Origin: Manduca sexta
Lineage: Eukaryota; Arthropoda; Insecta; Lepidoptera; Sphingidae
Assembly: GCF_014839805.1 (NCBI RefSeq)
Contig: NC_051124.1
Span: forward strand, 6,262,001 to 6,326,000
Direction of reading: 5' to 3'
DNA: 64,000 nt
Positions 12,612 to 27,966 of the stretch are shown piece after piece. Below the pieces are notes generated by a model that saw nothing but the letters and a program-made list of their open reading frames with translations, searched no databases and had not been told where the DNA came from. Position 1 is the stretch's first letter. Every line of letters begins with the position of its first letter. The position numbers were made by a program, and so were the translations under genes.

Positions 12612-14584
12612 GTTTTATTCTGAAAATAAAATAAAACTATTACGAATGAAGTTACTGGTAAATATTTTATGTTCGTAAAAACACTTCTTCGCTACCTACC
12701 CAGGCAGTCAACAGCACGATATCAAAAAAGTTGAATAAGGTATTTAATAACATATAATATGGAATTTATTTTATCAACGTTTAATAATTAGCTAATTACC
12801 TGAACGAATACTTCTTCCTTGTAAGATAATATTGTGAAGGGAATGTCTAATAAATAATTTAAAATGATTCCACAACACCACAATAACACGATTAATCCGA
12901 CACTGATGGGTGATGGCATGCCCTGGTAACTTCGAACTAATTATTTTTTTTTAGAATAAGCGCCATCTCTCCCCTATACATGGCACTATTTTCTTAATAT
13001 CTTTTCTCAGTGTGACTAATTCATTATATGTTTGTTTTAGTACGTATAAATTTTTATAATTCTGGTATTTTTTTTTATTTAAGCTAGAACTAAACAAGCA
13101 GTTATGCTTTAAAAATAAATTTTATTACTTCCTATAAAAGTTATCTACAATACTTATAATTTTAAAATAAATTTGGACGAATAGCAATATTTTTAGTATT
13201 TCATAGTAGTTTACTGCTAACAAACAATAGCAACTTCTAGTAAACGTCATAAGATATTTTTCTGTCGGTTAATTTGTATACTCGAGCGCATTTTCTTGTG
13301 ATTTTTGTTTTTTGTTGTATATTTACGTTGAATTGAACTTCAATTCTTCCGTATTTAAGAAATACCTATTGACTGTGTTTGTGTAAGTGTTAGTGACATA
13401 CATTAGATAGGCCCTCTATAAGAAATTTGAACTATTTATATCAGTGTAGTGTTGTTTGTAAAACATTTTACATAATGTCCCGGAACATCAGACAATGTAT
13501 TAATTAATGTGTAAAAGAAATAAATTAGTTTAAAATATACTATTGTTTTATTTATCTTTGAATTGGGTCAAACCATTACATTTCGACCCATACGTAGAAC
13601 AAAGTTTATCTGCAAAACACTGATTCCGACACATAATAAAATAAATTCCTAATTTGTTATTTACATAACAGCATATTATATTCCAAAAATTGTTACTAAG
13701 AACCAGTGTTTTATAATTACGACTTTTTCTACCGATGGGTCGACATAGAATTAAATATATTATTTTGAAAGTTAGAAACCTATATATGCATATACATGCA
13801 TAGGTATATTTATTTTATTTCCCCGTATGGCGTCTAGATGTCGCTCAACGTTATGAAATTTCAAACTGAGAGTTGCCAGTCTATTTGCAGTATTATATAT
13901 TAGTCTATGGGTGATGGGCTAGCCCGCTTGGGTAAAAAGTATCGATAACGCAAAAAATCGATATTTATTCAGAACATAACAATACATATCGTCAATTTTT
14001 TTAAGAGCTGTGTTATATTTTATAAACAGGTGTGCGCGCAAAAGCACGGTCTCTTTTCTCAACGAACCCAATTTGATTTCTTTTGAATGTAAGTAATAAG
14101 TATACCTATTACGCAGTATACTTTTATAGTTTGTCAACGGAACTATCAAAATGTCCGAGAATAGTCTCTATATCGATATTTTTTCTTTTCATATATCGAT
14201 ATTGATTACTTATATCGTTATCAATATAATTATAAACGATATATTTATTTCATTTGCTTATCTCTAAACGATGACGCTTGATGGCTAGTGTTGCCAAATG
14301 GCTTTGTAATACCCAAAAACTCAGTTGCGAAACCTCCAAAATAAAGGGTTTTTAAGAAAAATCCTCAGAACAAGAATCCCTCAGACTACTCGACTCCTAC
14401 CAAATTTGTGGCAATAAACGAGGATTTCCTACGGTATTTCACTTATGAAACAAAAAAATGTATCGATGTTAGGTTTAAAAGGACATGATTAATAATCAGT
14501 AATAAACCATGATGTGAACATTTTTTGCATAAAGTATGCTTTTTATTGATAAAGAAAAAAAATAAACAATGATTTTTACATTTA
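12612..14584. other. Intergenic: AIG1-like 5' flank to DRC1 3' flank
   Basis: Contains the promoter side of the AIG1-like gene; a probable 5' UTR lies just above 12611 and a CpG-poor flank extends to about 13000. The rest is AT-rich. A perfect TATCGATA lies at 13940-13947, and several ATCGAT cores follow between 13960 and 14240. No exon is supported. Confidence 0.5.
13940..14240. promoter_or_regulatory. Cluster of TATCGATA (DRE-like) motifs
   Basis: One perfect 8-mer TATCGATA is at 13940-13947. At least three further ATCGATA/ATATCGATAT sites lie near 13968, 14171 and 14196. In insects this is the DREF-binding motif of housekeeping promoters. No TSS is visible here and the nearest start codon is 1.3 kb away, so this is weak inference from motif clustering. 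Confidence 0.25.
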
Positions 14585-17500
14585 CTATATAGGCGGTAAT
14601 TTGGCATAACGTAACGCTGCTTCATCTGGATATGGCGCGGTAAAGCCAGGAGGATACTGTCGGGCGTACCGAGGTGGTACAGCCGGTAACTCTGGTAATG
14701 CTCCACGAACTAAGCGCCGCAAACCAGTGTTCCGACGACGAAGAATAACAACTTGATCGTGAAGACGTTCACGTTCTGTAAAAATATTTAATACATCTTT
14801 GCGAATAAAAATAGATACCTATATAATTTTTTCCAACTGTAAAAAAGCTCAACGCCCATTTTTATACTTGCGATACTATTTTTGTTCTCAAAAACTACTA
14901 TAGATTATATGCGTCGATCTTAAGGAGTCCGTACCGCATACAGCCTTCACCGCCCTCTCTAGCATCTGACGCGCAAGGCGACCACCTAGATCGCCCCCTA
15001 CCCTCGAAGCTAGGACAGCACAAAAATGCATCCTGATAAAAACCAAGCAGCAATTTTTTATTAATTAATGTTACTAAAACATAGAAAACAAACTTTTTCA
15101 TAAGAGACTTCGTTTTAAAAATGCTTGTCGATGTGATTGCACGTGACATTGAATAAGCACTGCAAAAGGATTTATTAACTCCTCACCTTGCAAAATGGAC
15201 AAATAACTATTGAGTCCGGTTAGCAGGCCATCCCAAAATCTATCTTTCTCTGGTGGAAAAACGTTCTTCCACTGAGTCCAATATTGATCAATTTCTTCAG
15301 TTGTAAGCCGACGAGATGGTGTTTCGAAATTTGGAGGTTTAACACTATCTCTGGAAACGCAAAATAAGTAGGAACTATAAAAATCTGAAAACTCAGTAAC
15401 AAAAAATTTTGATTAATTTACTTTAATAGTTTCGATGAAAACGTACAATATTTTGTATAATTTCATCTTCTCCGGCGGTACAAAAGCTTTAATGAATTCT
15501 CCTAAAGCAATCAGTACTTGCATTGGTTCTATTTCAAGCTGATGCCCCACTGAAAATAAAAGTAATTTTGTAGTCTAATTATATGGCATGCATGTACTAC
15601 CACTACCACTGCATGTAACTACATGTTTAAGCTTTTTATTTTTATATAGGTATCGGTAAAAGAAAATACTAACGAGGACATAAAAAAGGATTCGCAGTTT
15701 TTTGTGCAGTAAGTGTGGGTTGCGAAGATACTGTTACACCACGTGTTCCAGCTCGCCGAGCTGACGCTGATCCACTTCCATCGGGCACAGTGCCCGTGGG
15801 AGGGGCCACAGCTAAAAATTGACATTTAACAATTAGTTAATTATTAAGGTTAAAAAGAAATCTCATTGTACTGATCTAAGTTACTTGTCTCACCACCGAT
15901 GATGAACGAGCATAGATAAGCGAGTGCAGTGGCGGTTTTAACCGACGCGAGGCTCCAGGCGTAAGCAAATACAAAAAAAAACATGCAAGGCCCGAGCGGA
16001 GCAAAAACAACTTTGCCCGGTTTAATAGTTCAGTCAGTTAGATCGTTAAAAAAGGTCGTCAAGTCACCGACCCTGTGGGCGCGAGGCCTCGGGCGGTTGC
16101 CCGGTTTGCCTCCCTATAATGCCGTCTTTGAGCGAATGTATAGTTCCGATAGTTTTGTCGCTGAGCTGTGTTTACTCGCAATGTAGTAGGGAGTGACCGC
16201 TTGTAGTCTTTCAGCGAGTGTTCTGAGTGATTAGCGAGCATTGCTCAGCGGGTCTTTGATAACTCTTGTCGCTACCCCAAACTAGTAGAGAACGTTCTCG
16301 CTAGGAATGTGGAATGTGGACAGTCAGCCATCAACATATTATATATATCGTTTATTGATCTACATCTATCGTTTTTTGAGCGGGAAAATAGTCACTAGTA
16401 CGTCGCTGCCTCATCGGCGATGAGACAAATGTCTTATACGAATACCTTGAGGATCTCCGCATTTTTGTATTATCTCATCAGCTTCTGTGATTAGTTGTTG
16501 ATCAGCCGGTGAGAGCTCGTTACTCCTATTTAAAATATATACATTTATACAGACTATAAGAAAAAACTTAATCTTAGTCCGTGACTGTTGAGTAATATTT
16601 GTAGTAGATAATAAATAATATTGAAACATTTTTATACCTAATACCAACATGAGCTGATCTCGACGTACTTGCAGAAATACTTCTTGCAATACTTGTCCTG
16701 CCTCTTATAGACAATCGGTCACCTAGAACCCATTAGATAATTTTTATACCAATGTCATACGTCTACATTAATCATACTGCAACAAATTGATAGAGTATAG
16801 AGCTTAGCCTAATCCATCTCGTATTATTCTACCTCGCATAGATTTCACGCTCATGCTTGCATGGTGTGATTCCTCCTGAGACACGCACGAAGGTTCCAAC
16901 ATCTCGGACGTCATTTCCAAACCAACGCAAATAGGACAGAATGCATAATTCAAAAATGTTTTACACAACAAATCCACATCTTCTTCGGCTTGTATTTCCA
17001 AAGCCTGTAAAACAAAACCTCTACACAATGGACATATTTTCTTTAGATTATTGATTTAACAAATATATAAAGACTATGAATATTACCATAAATATTGCAT
17101 CCAACGTACACAAATTTCTAGCCGATGGTTGATATTTTTCTATCAATGTCAATAACCGATTTTCAACTAAAAACCCCGTATTGTCTGAAANCGAGCTGAA
17201 GGATATGCCGAACCTGAAAAAATCATAAATTTTTCAAATAGTAAGTACCTAACTTCAAAACAGTTATTTTTAAACTACTTCTAATATATACCAGTCGCTC
17301 CTTGTCTTCTGTTGTAGCAGAGTTTTGAGGATCAAGTACTACTTTCTCACCAATCTTAGCTTTTTTAAGAATATTTGCTGCTTCCTCCTGTTCTGTAAAG
17401 TAGAATTAACACGAGAATTTATAAAATTGGACAAAATCAAATCATGTACAACAATTTATTTCTTTGTCCAATCGACAAAAAAAAATTGATTTTCCAATGT

Positions 17501-19640
17501 TTCAAAATATTTCATTAGGTGTTCGATGTTACCTACTAAATATATACGAAACATTATAAAAACCGCAAGCAGATATTTGAAGTTATTCTCTAATCCCTTG
17601 AGTTTCAAATTATCGAGAGTGGACTGTATCTATTTACCATACTTCGCCAGAGGGCTTTTAGGTGGAGGCAGTGGCGGCGGTGGCGGAGGTTCAGCAAGGA
17701 TATGGGCATGTAACGCCACTTCCCCATGACGTATTTCACGACTTAACTGAGCGCACTTGACCGCTGCCATACGCCATATTTGACTGAACTTGAAATGATT
17801 GACTTGCTTAAATTGATCGGATTTCTTTTCTAAATCATCCATCGTCTGCATTAATTTGACTATTTCAGCGTCAGCCTTTACTTCTTCTATAGCTCCATCT
17901 TCGGCAGCTTTTCGAATCTTCGCTCGTAGAGAGTTGGCAACGTCAGACATTTTATTTAGTTTTCGTTTTTGTTGGGATCTGACAAAAACGTTTTCCTCTT
18001 CACGCTTTTTTAATATCTATGTAAGAAACATAAATTGATATTTTTAGGATATTATTTATTATTGCCTGTAAAGTATAAAATGAGAAGAAATCCTACCTGA
18101 TAATTATAGCCAATCTTTTCCGTATTGATTATGCATGTTGCCTTTAATTTTTCCAGTTCTTTTTGTAACTCTTGAATCAGAGATTCAAGTTCTATTTTTG
18201 CCTGACGATATTTTTCGTAATGGTCCCACATTATACTTTCTATTTCTTGTTTGTGCTCTTCTAGCTACATTGAGAACGTAGAAAAGTAAATACATTAGTC
18301 TATGTTTCTTTTTATCTATTAAAAATGGATCACTTTAATACTAGCCTGTTTGTAACTGTATTCCATATGAGCTACTTCTTCTCTATCACGCTGTTTATAG
18401 AGTGCTTCCCACCTTTTATTGTTATGGTCTACCATTGCTTCGCGTTCTATATTAATGGCTTGTTCAATCAAACTCAGTTGTTTTTCGTAAGCTCTTTGCA
18501 TTATTGTTACTTGCTTTTCTACTCGATCGGACAACTCTTTAATATCATTATCCTAAAATAAAATTTTGCCACGATTAAATTGTACAAAATTTGATTAAAT
18601 CCTTAATACTATTATTGCTATAATATGTATTGCCTACTTGTTTTTCTAAATCTTCATAATATGCATCATCTAATCTTTTCAGATCATTTTTAAGTTCATT
18701 AATAAGTGTATTCTTTTGTTCCAGTAAAATATCACATTTTCTTTTTTGTTCTTTAATTTCCGCGTCAATATCCAGAGGATCTTTAATGGTAAGCATATTT
18801 TCCCAGTTTGCTGTAATTACTTCATATTGTGTTTGTGCTTCTGCAGCCTCTTCTTCGATTTTCTGCAGCAGACCTATTAAAATAATACATTATAAAAAGG
18901 CAGCTTAGGCTTTGCGCAAGTATTATATGCAAATATTATTATACCTACTCCCTAGGCCCGACCTTGTTGAAGTTGTAACAATTAACTAGAATGTGGAGAC
19001 TATAGAACTACCTTTTTATAATTCCTCATATAAACGAGGTAGACGTATAAATTTAAGTTTTAACAATAAACTGAATAAGTACCTACTCTTCATATTGTCC
19101 GCAAACAATGCTCGTCGAATGACTTCTCGTTCGTCTGTCGTCACTTTTACGTTGGTAACTTTGGCAGCGCCATCGAGAGATAAACGTTGAAGCTCCTCCG
19201 CCGCAGATGCCGTCGCATGTTCTATTGGGCCTGGTTCCTCCTCTGCGGCCGCTTCTTCGGTTGGCTGTTCAGCTCTAATAATGTGTTAAATAACATATTT
19301 ATATTATTTATTTTCCAGACTCCGAGCTAATACTAAACAGATTAATTGTCACTTTATAATTTAATCCTTCGTGAGGATTCAACCCAAGATCTCAATGTGG
19401 TAGTCATACTTCGATGGTGTAGTTTTAATTGTACACGGTACAAGTGCTATTAACGCGCAGAGATCCAGGGTTCGAATAAATAAAAAATCCCTTTACCTTA
19501 CCTTACCTTTTAAGCGCTTCCTGCCTTCTTTTGATTCGTAATGCCCGGGCCGCTTTCCGTTCGTGAGGATCGTGTGATGTAACTTGGGGTTCTTTGGGTG
19601 CAAGTACATCGTCGTCTTCAGTTTCAAGCCCACCGTACAT
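14585..19640 (-). CDS. DRC1: Dynein regulatory complex subunit 1 (DRC1/CCDC164)
   Basis: Fifteen exons read leftward: 19640-19507, 19274-19087, 18873-18638, 18552-18342, 18260-18097, 18016-17638, 17392-17292, 17213-17087, 17004-16833, 16701-16638, 16525-16446, 15811-15674, 15549-15447, 15350-15187 and 14775-14585. With the N at 17191 left out they sum to 2451 nt (816 aa). DRC1 is the scaffold of the axonemal nexin-dynein regulatory complex. An acidic N-terminus is followed by long coiled coils (EIKEQKRKCDILLEQKNTLI; MQRAYEKQLSLIEQAINIER; RRWEALYKQR-like), then a C-terminal domain with TGFLVENRL and YWTQWKNVFPPEKDRFWDGL plus a terminal coil ILRRRNTGLRRLV, matching the family order. Oddities: a proline run (PPPPPPLPPP) in exon 6, a Ser-rich segment in exons 9-10, and a frame break at the N. 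Expression probably centres on ciliated sensory neurons and sperm (family knowledge). Confidence 0.92.
15927..16130. mobile_element. hAT-like MITE in a DRC1 intron
   Basis: The element starts CAGTGGCGG and ends CCGTCTTTG, a decayed match to the complementary hAT end. It is flanked by 8-bp near-perfect duplications, AGCGAGTG (15919-15926) and AGCGAATG (16131-16138), as hAT transposases generate. It is GC-richer than the intron and non-coding. The intron 15812-16445 is otherwise unremarkable, though 16139-16320 is also unusually GC-rich. Confidence 0.75.
19366..19495 (+). repeat. SINE fragment in DRC1 intron 1
   Basis: The motifs GATGGTGTAGTTTTAATTGT, ACGCGCAGAGATCC and AGGGTTCGAA correspond to the tRNA-like head of the SINE at 205-565. 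The body is truncated within about 20 nt of the exon-1 donor. Confidence 0.6.
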
Positions 19641-20652
19641 AATGTCTAGTGTGTGATTATTATACACGTATTATTACGAGCTATGAAACAATGGAACTAA
19701 AAAAAATGCTAAATCGCTAATAATACCTTGTTATCAAAGGTTGTTATGACAAAATCAACTTTACATTACTATAGCAACATACATTTTTCAGGAAGTGCAC
19801 TGGTAACCAGAGTTTCATTGACCATTGTATCGATTAACGCTTGTTTCGAGACGAGAACAACCAACGCTAAGGTACGGTCAGCCACAAGTCTCTGTACTTT
19901 GCAATCTTGAAACACTTGTACAGAACTTCAAAAGAAATATTCCATTTTCTTTATATATAAAATAATGTTATAATGTGGATTACAGAGGCAAACATTTTGA
20001 TTCGTCAATATTTTTAATTTATTCAGTTCCTTTTGTGACCGACTGTACATGATACTATATGGCTAATCTTTCAAAGGGTTTAGGCCTCAGAACATGCTTG
20101 TCATTGTCCTGAGTTTTAGGACCATATTAAGGGCACAGGTAACAGTCTAACCAATTCATATTTTAAATCAATACTTTAAATCAGTTTTAATTACTTGACA
20201 TAAGGCAATATGCATGTAATGATCAATGTAAATCCATGGATTAGTTATGACATTGTTTAAACGTTACCTATTGGCAACGGACATTACTTGTCAAATATAC
20301 CTCCTCTCATCTGCATAATAATTATTAATTAGCATAGTTTTTAATTAACCAACTTAATAAAGACTTGATGAAATCTTTTTTTATAATAGCTGTAGAGCAA
20401 CTAACCTACGTACTCCATGCCCACATTCGCAAGAGATCAACGCAAAATATGTCCACCTGCTGGACAAGGTATCGTACCATAATCAGCAGAGATTACTCCT
20501 CCAATTGTTTTCAATGCTATGCATTTCGACGAAAGTTTTGTGTTTTCAGTTCAATGGTGGACATGACATAATATTTTGATAGTCAATTATATTATAAGGT
20601 ATGATGAAGCAATCAAACAAAATAAAACCCAATAAGACTTAATTATTTATTT
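19641..20652. other. Intergenic: DRC1 5' flank to RpL11 3' flank
   Basis: Upstream of DRC1 no TATA box or clear initiator could be fixed. An AATAAA directly after the RpL11 stop (20644-20651 on the minus strand) is the likely RpL11 poly(A) signal. A minus-strand patch at 20395-20580 has short open stretches without a consistent frame and is not called as a gene. Confidence 0.5.
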
Positions 20653-24207
<3,555 letters not shown>

Positions 24208-24240
24208 GGCTACAACTTTTCAAAAAGAACCATAAACAAC
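24208..24240 (-). promoter_or_regulatory. RpL11 5' UTR with probable TOP-like start
   Basis: On the minus strand the bases before ATG read GGTTCTTTTTGAAAAGTTGT followed by AGCC. The pyrimidine run TTCTTTTT about 25-30 nt upstream resembles the 5'-terminal oligopyrimidine start of ribosomal protein mRNAs, which couples translation to TOR signalling. The exact TSS is inferred. Confidence 0.45.
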
Positions 24241-25803
24241 TATGACATGTAAATAACAAATGTCACTGTCAAATGTCGCTAGTGCGCAGACTAAACATCT
24301 ATTATCTATGAATACAGTGTTGCTATTATTGGTTTGGTTTTTCGTAGACAGAGTAAAATATAAACTGCTCATAGCTCCTATTCATAAAATCGTCCTAAAC
24401 CTCAGAATTACTAAACAAGTATTGGTTATGAAAGAAAAGAACGTAATGAATAATATTACTACCATTCCGCAGTGCGTGTCGGTTTTTTCAACGCCGGCAA
24501 CTAAAATGTGCAAATTTAATGTTGCAAGTTTTAGGATTATAACATTACCCTAATTTATACATATACCGCGTGTACATATAATGCATTCGTATGGTTACTA
24601 TTGGAAATCGTCGAGGGTAAATAAAAGCATCATTTTATTTTATAATATTCTTTTTACCTTCTCGTGCTAGAATATATGAATGATTTAGGTATGGTATGGT
24701 ACAAATAATAAAATCAATATGTAAATGTTTGAAAAAAAAAATAAGGCCTTAAATATCAAAAATATGAGATTAGCCAAACAAAATCTCCCGTATATTTGGT
24801 AAATGTTTTTTTTGTGGTATCATTTCGATGTATGTAGGTATTAAAGCCTTAGAAGTTAGAAGCAATGCTAAAATAGCTACGTGTATAATTTTGATACTAT
24901 ATTATCTTATTGCTTGGATAAGGCGACAGAACGAGATGCATACTCATTTCTGCATTCGAAATTTACAAGGTTGACACCAGTTTTCAAGTTTCTTTTTTAG
25001 TGTCGATTTCAAAAATATCAGTAAATAAAAACGATATTTCAGACACTGATCGTAACTTATTAAATGATGACTTATACAATTGATTTTTAAACAAAAACAA
25101 TTAACCAATTGCTCAAAATAATGAGTTCAGAATAATTCGCCATTAGACTAAATCCAAATAATAATATGGATAAGTCCCCTGAGTCAGTTTCAGATTCATA
25201 AAAACCTTTTATTGGCTGTTTTGTTTTATTTTATTTTATCAGTAGTTACATTTCATATTGCAACACTTAAATGAGTTCGGTTTTTCTACCAAGTATTACG
25301 AATGGTATTGAAATGACAAGAATGAAAACTTATGTAAAAGACTAGAAACGAAATATTATAATTGAAATACTTAAGTAATATAAATAATTCAATGACGGTA
25401 AATATAATAATAATGTAGGTAGATACTCGGTACTACTTATTTGAACCGAAAAAAAATTTCGCACCTACCTTACATTCCGTATTATCGTTGTGTATTTAAT
25501 ATTTAAAAAAATACTTAATAAAGAAAGCAGGTAATATTTTATTGTGGCACACGTTCATTATTATTTATGTATATTAGATCGATTAATAGCCATGAAACAA
25601 TATGTTCTACTTTTATCGTCAATATTTACTCAAGTATTATATTATATTATAAATAAATGTGTTTAAATAGGATTTTTTTTAGTAGAGACGCATAATATAT
25701 ATGTTTAATTAATTATTTTAATTACAGATAGCAGTTTTACTGGACGTGAACAACCTTTCTAAAGTAAAAAACGGACATAATACTTAGAGTACAAGCTTAT
25801 CTA
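24241..25803. other. Intergenic between divergent RpL11 and the small zinc-finger gene
   Basis: AT-rich, with no supported exon until about 25729. There AATTACAG is a plausible 3' splice site, leaving a 5' UTR of about 75 nt before the ATG at 25804. The open frame at 24260-24553 has no domain or codon signal and is not called. Confidence 0.5.
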
Positions 25804-26079
25804 ATGGAAGAAATACGTAAAGACAAACTTTCCATACCCAAAAAGTATAGAAGATATTATTGTAAAACGTGTAACATATTTACTAACTCTGATAATCAAT
25901 TGAACCAACATTTAGAGGGCGTACGACATCAGCAGAGGACATTAACATGTCGTACTTCTAGTAATAATGCTGGATATAATAGCTATGGATGCGATCAGAC
26001 AGTATACATTCCCTTATTCATCATCGCTGTTGTAACAATGTTCATATTTTTCTACGCAATCATTATGTTTAGTAAGTGA
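25804..26079 (+). CDS. Small tail-anchored protein with one U1/JAZ-type zinc finger
   Basis: Single-exon ORF of 91 aa, from ATG at 25804 to TGA ending 26079. Residues 20-42 form C-x2-C-x12-H-x5-H (YCKTCNIFTNSDNQLNQHLE, then GVRHQQ), the spacing of U1/JAZ (zf-met) fingers that bind RNA or dsRNA. Basic residues precede it. A 23-residue hydrophobic segment (about 67-89, VYIPLFIIAVVTMFIFFYAI) lies only a few residues from the C-terminus, so the topology predicted is tail-anchored with the finger in the cytosol. AATAAA occurs at about 26116-26121. Caution: GTAAGTGA overlaps the last codons and could be a 5' splice site, in which case the protein would continue. I do not recognise a named orthologue and assign no function. 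Confidence 0.6.
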   Translation: MEEIRKDKLSIPKKYRRYYCKTCNIFTNSDNQLNQHLEGVRHQQRTLTCRTSSNNAGYNSYGCDQTVYIPLFIIAVVTMFIFFYAIIMFSK

Positions 26080-26149
26080 TTTATTGTATGTGTACTATAG
26101 TTATGTAATTATCATAAATAAAACATTAAATTGTAATTTAACGACTCCT

Positions 26150-26300
26150 CAAATTTCGCGCCATCATTTTAATTGGCGGAGAAGTCGTCCCCAAGCGTTC
26201 ACGGCTTCTATGCGCACGAACGAACGCGCAGAACAATGAGGTAGCAGCCATTTTATGTCGGTGTTAAGAAAAACATAATTCGAATGGCCAATCTTAACGA
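26150..26300 (+). promoter_or_regulatory. Promoter-like block with E2F-type and YY1/Pho-type motifs
   Basis: TTTCGCGCC (from 26154) and ATTGGCGG (about 26172) match the E2F consensus in opposite orientations. GCAGCCATTTTATG (about 26246) holds a YY1/Pho core GCCAT. The block is CpG-richer than its surroundings and lies just past the poly(A) signal of the small zinc-finger gene, pointing downstream. Inference from motifs only. Confidence 0.35.
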
Positions 26301-26734
26301 AATTGTGTAATTAGTGATATAATTTATGTGATTCCGTACACACATCTATATTTAGGTGTTTCTTTACTTATGTGAGTAGAAACTAACTTTGGTATATATA
26401 TGTAGCGATAGAATAACATAAACGCGAAGAAACTGAACATTTTGCATAAATAAGGAATAATAATAAATTATATCTGATTCCTTCCCCACATTATAAAAGG
26501 TCATTGTATTTGCAATAGCTACAGGTATTCCGTTCGTAAATAATCTCTTTTCGGCTGCAGTTTTCAACTAAAGGGTGTTATTGCAAAGTAGGTACATTCT
26601 GCAGATTTAGCATTTGTATAATATGACATAACTTTCACCAAAACGATAAATAGAGTATTGTAAACTAACATTGTTTACATTAGAGATATATTAGATAGTA
26701 AATTACTTGTATGATGACAACCGGCGTCGCGCAG

Positions 26735-26850
26735 CCTCGGCTCGTAAGTTGAGGACAAAATTCAATAACGAATTGGCCATTTTATTGATGGCCGGGGGGA
26801 GGCTGGGTGGAGACAGTCGGTGAGCTTCCGCCATTTAATAATTTCGCAAA
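26735..26850 (+). promoter_or_regulatory. Second promoter-like block with putative non-coding exon donor
   Basis: It contains two GCCATTT (YY1/Pho-like) motifs (about 26776 and 26832) and a G-rich core, GGCCGGGGGGAGGCTGGG. There are two good donors: CTC|GTAAGT near 26750 and CG|GTGAGC at 26819/26820. One of these is likely the 5' end of the zinc-finger transcript, spliced to the acceptor at 31507. Confidence 0.35.
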
Positions 26851-27811
26851 TTTAATATAAATCGTTTTGGTGTTTTTGTTTACATTTACGTGTGATTAGT
26901 AAGCGGTCAATACGTGTATATGTTGATAGTGCGTGTATATCACAAGAATGCGAGAGATAAGCGCGGTTTTACGCGTGTGTACATTATATCAAAAGTATTC
27001 ATTTATGTATATGTACAATGTTAAAATAGATAATATTATAATGCATGACGACGGTTAATGATACCGCATACATATATCTATATACAAGATATTTCTGCCA
27101 ATGGCCTGAGTAATATGCATATTATCATTATTTAAAAAAATATTTAAGCGCTGATTTCTTTATTTCATCAGTAGGTAACAAATTGGGTAAAATATATGAC
27201 TTTTTAATTATCACTACATTTATTGTATATTAAGCCTATAAAAGCATGCCTTTTGAAATTTTAATTCGTAAGCTTACAAAAAGCTGTGATCGCTATTAGC
27301 TAGCCTAGCTTATGCCGCCCTTTGACCAACGAGATAAAAGCTATGTGGGTAGTGTGTAAATATTTATACATAGCAAGCGATTTTAAATCATAATTTTATG
27401 CTACTGAGTAGCAAATAAATTTCAGGTATTATTTTATTTACTTTAGGAATATACTTGAGTGTTGTGCATTTATTATGAGATTCCGTAAACAGGGTGTTGC
27501 AAAACGGGGGTATCAGAAATAAGTTATTAAAACTCGTGTGATGAATAACAAACTCAATATCAATAAAAAGTAAAAACACGTACATTTTATAGATACTTAA
27601 TAATTATTTATTTATCTAATTTGATTTAAAAGAATTTAATATTTAACAATCGTATGATATCTGGTGATTTGAGATAAGTATTCTATTTTTATTGATACAA
27701 AATTAATATAACTTTTCTAACTGTACATACTAATAAGCTACATGCCCATGTCCCTCTTACCATGTTGATTTCACTATTATTAATACTCTCTTTCTGTAAC
27801 ACACGATATTT

Positions 27812-27966
27812 TGTACTGCCGTCATAAATAAAGACGAACACGATTTTTTTAATTAAAAATTGAGTTAAAAAATATTTTGCATCAGTAAAAAAGACAAAAA
27901 TATTTCATTTTTCTATTGAAAGAAATTTTAGTACAACCGTCCTTTTTGTCTTATTGCGGCAGTACA
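27812..27966. mobile_element. Short MITE with TGTACTGCCG termini
   Basis: TGTACTGCCGTCATAAATAA at the left and TTATTGCGGCAGTACA at the right are imperfect inverted repeats of about 20 bp around an AT-rich 155-bp element without an ORF. The family is not recognised. Confidence 0.5.

Noticed and set aside
15422..15447. DRC1 exon 13 extending to the AAA|GTAAAT donor
   Set aside because: It puts exon 14 out of frame at an immediate TAG; the upstream donor ATATT|GTACGT keeps the frame and the total length divisible by three.
15983..16186. 67-codon + strand ORF
   Set aside because: It lies within the hAT-like MITE and its flank; no coding feature.
18240..18352. GC-AG intron or frame break between DRC1 exons 4 and 5
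   Set aside because: Using the donor A|GTATTA (exon ends 18342) and the acceptor CTAG|AAGAGC (exon starts 18260) restores phase with a normal GT-AG intron.
20365..20580. Small gene downstream of RpL11
   Set aside because: Open stretches occur in different frames on both strands with stops between them and no splice signals that join them.
24260..24553. 97-codon ORF upstream of RpL11
   Set aside because: AT-rich, no domain, no coding bias, and it overlaps the RpL11 promoter side.
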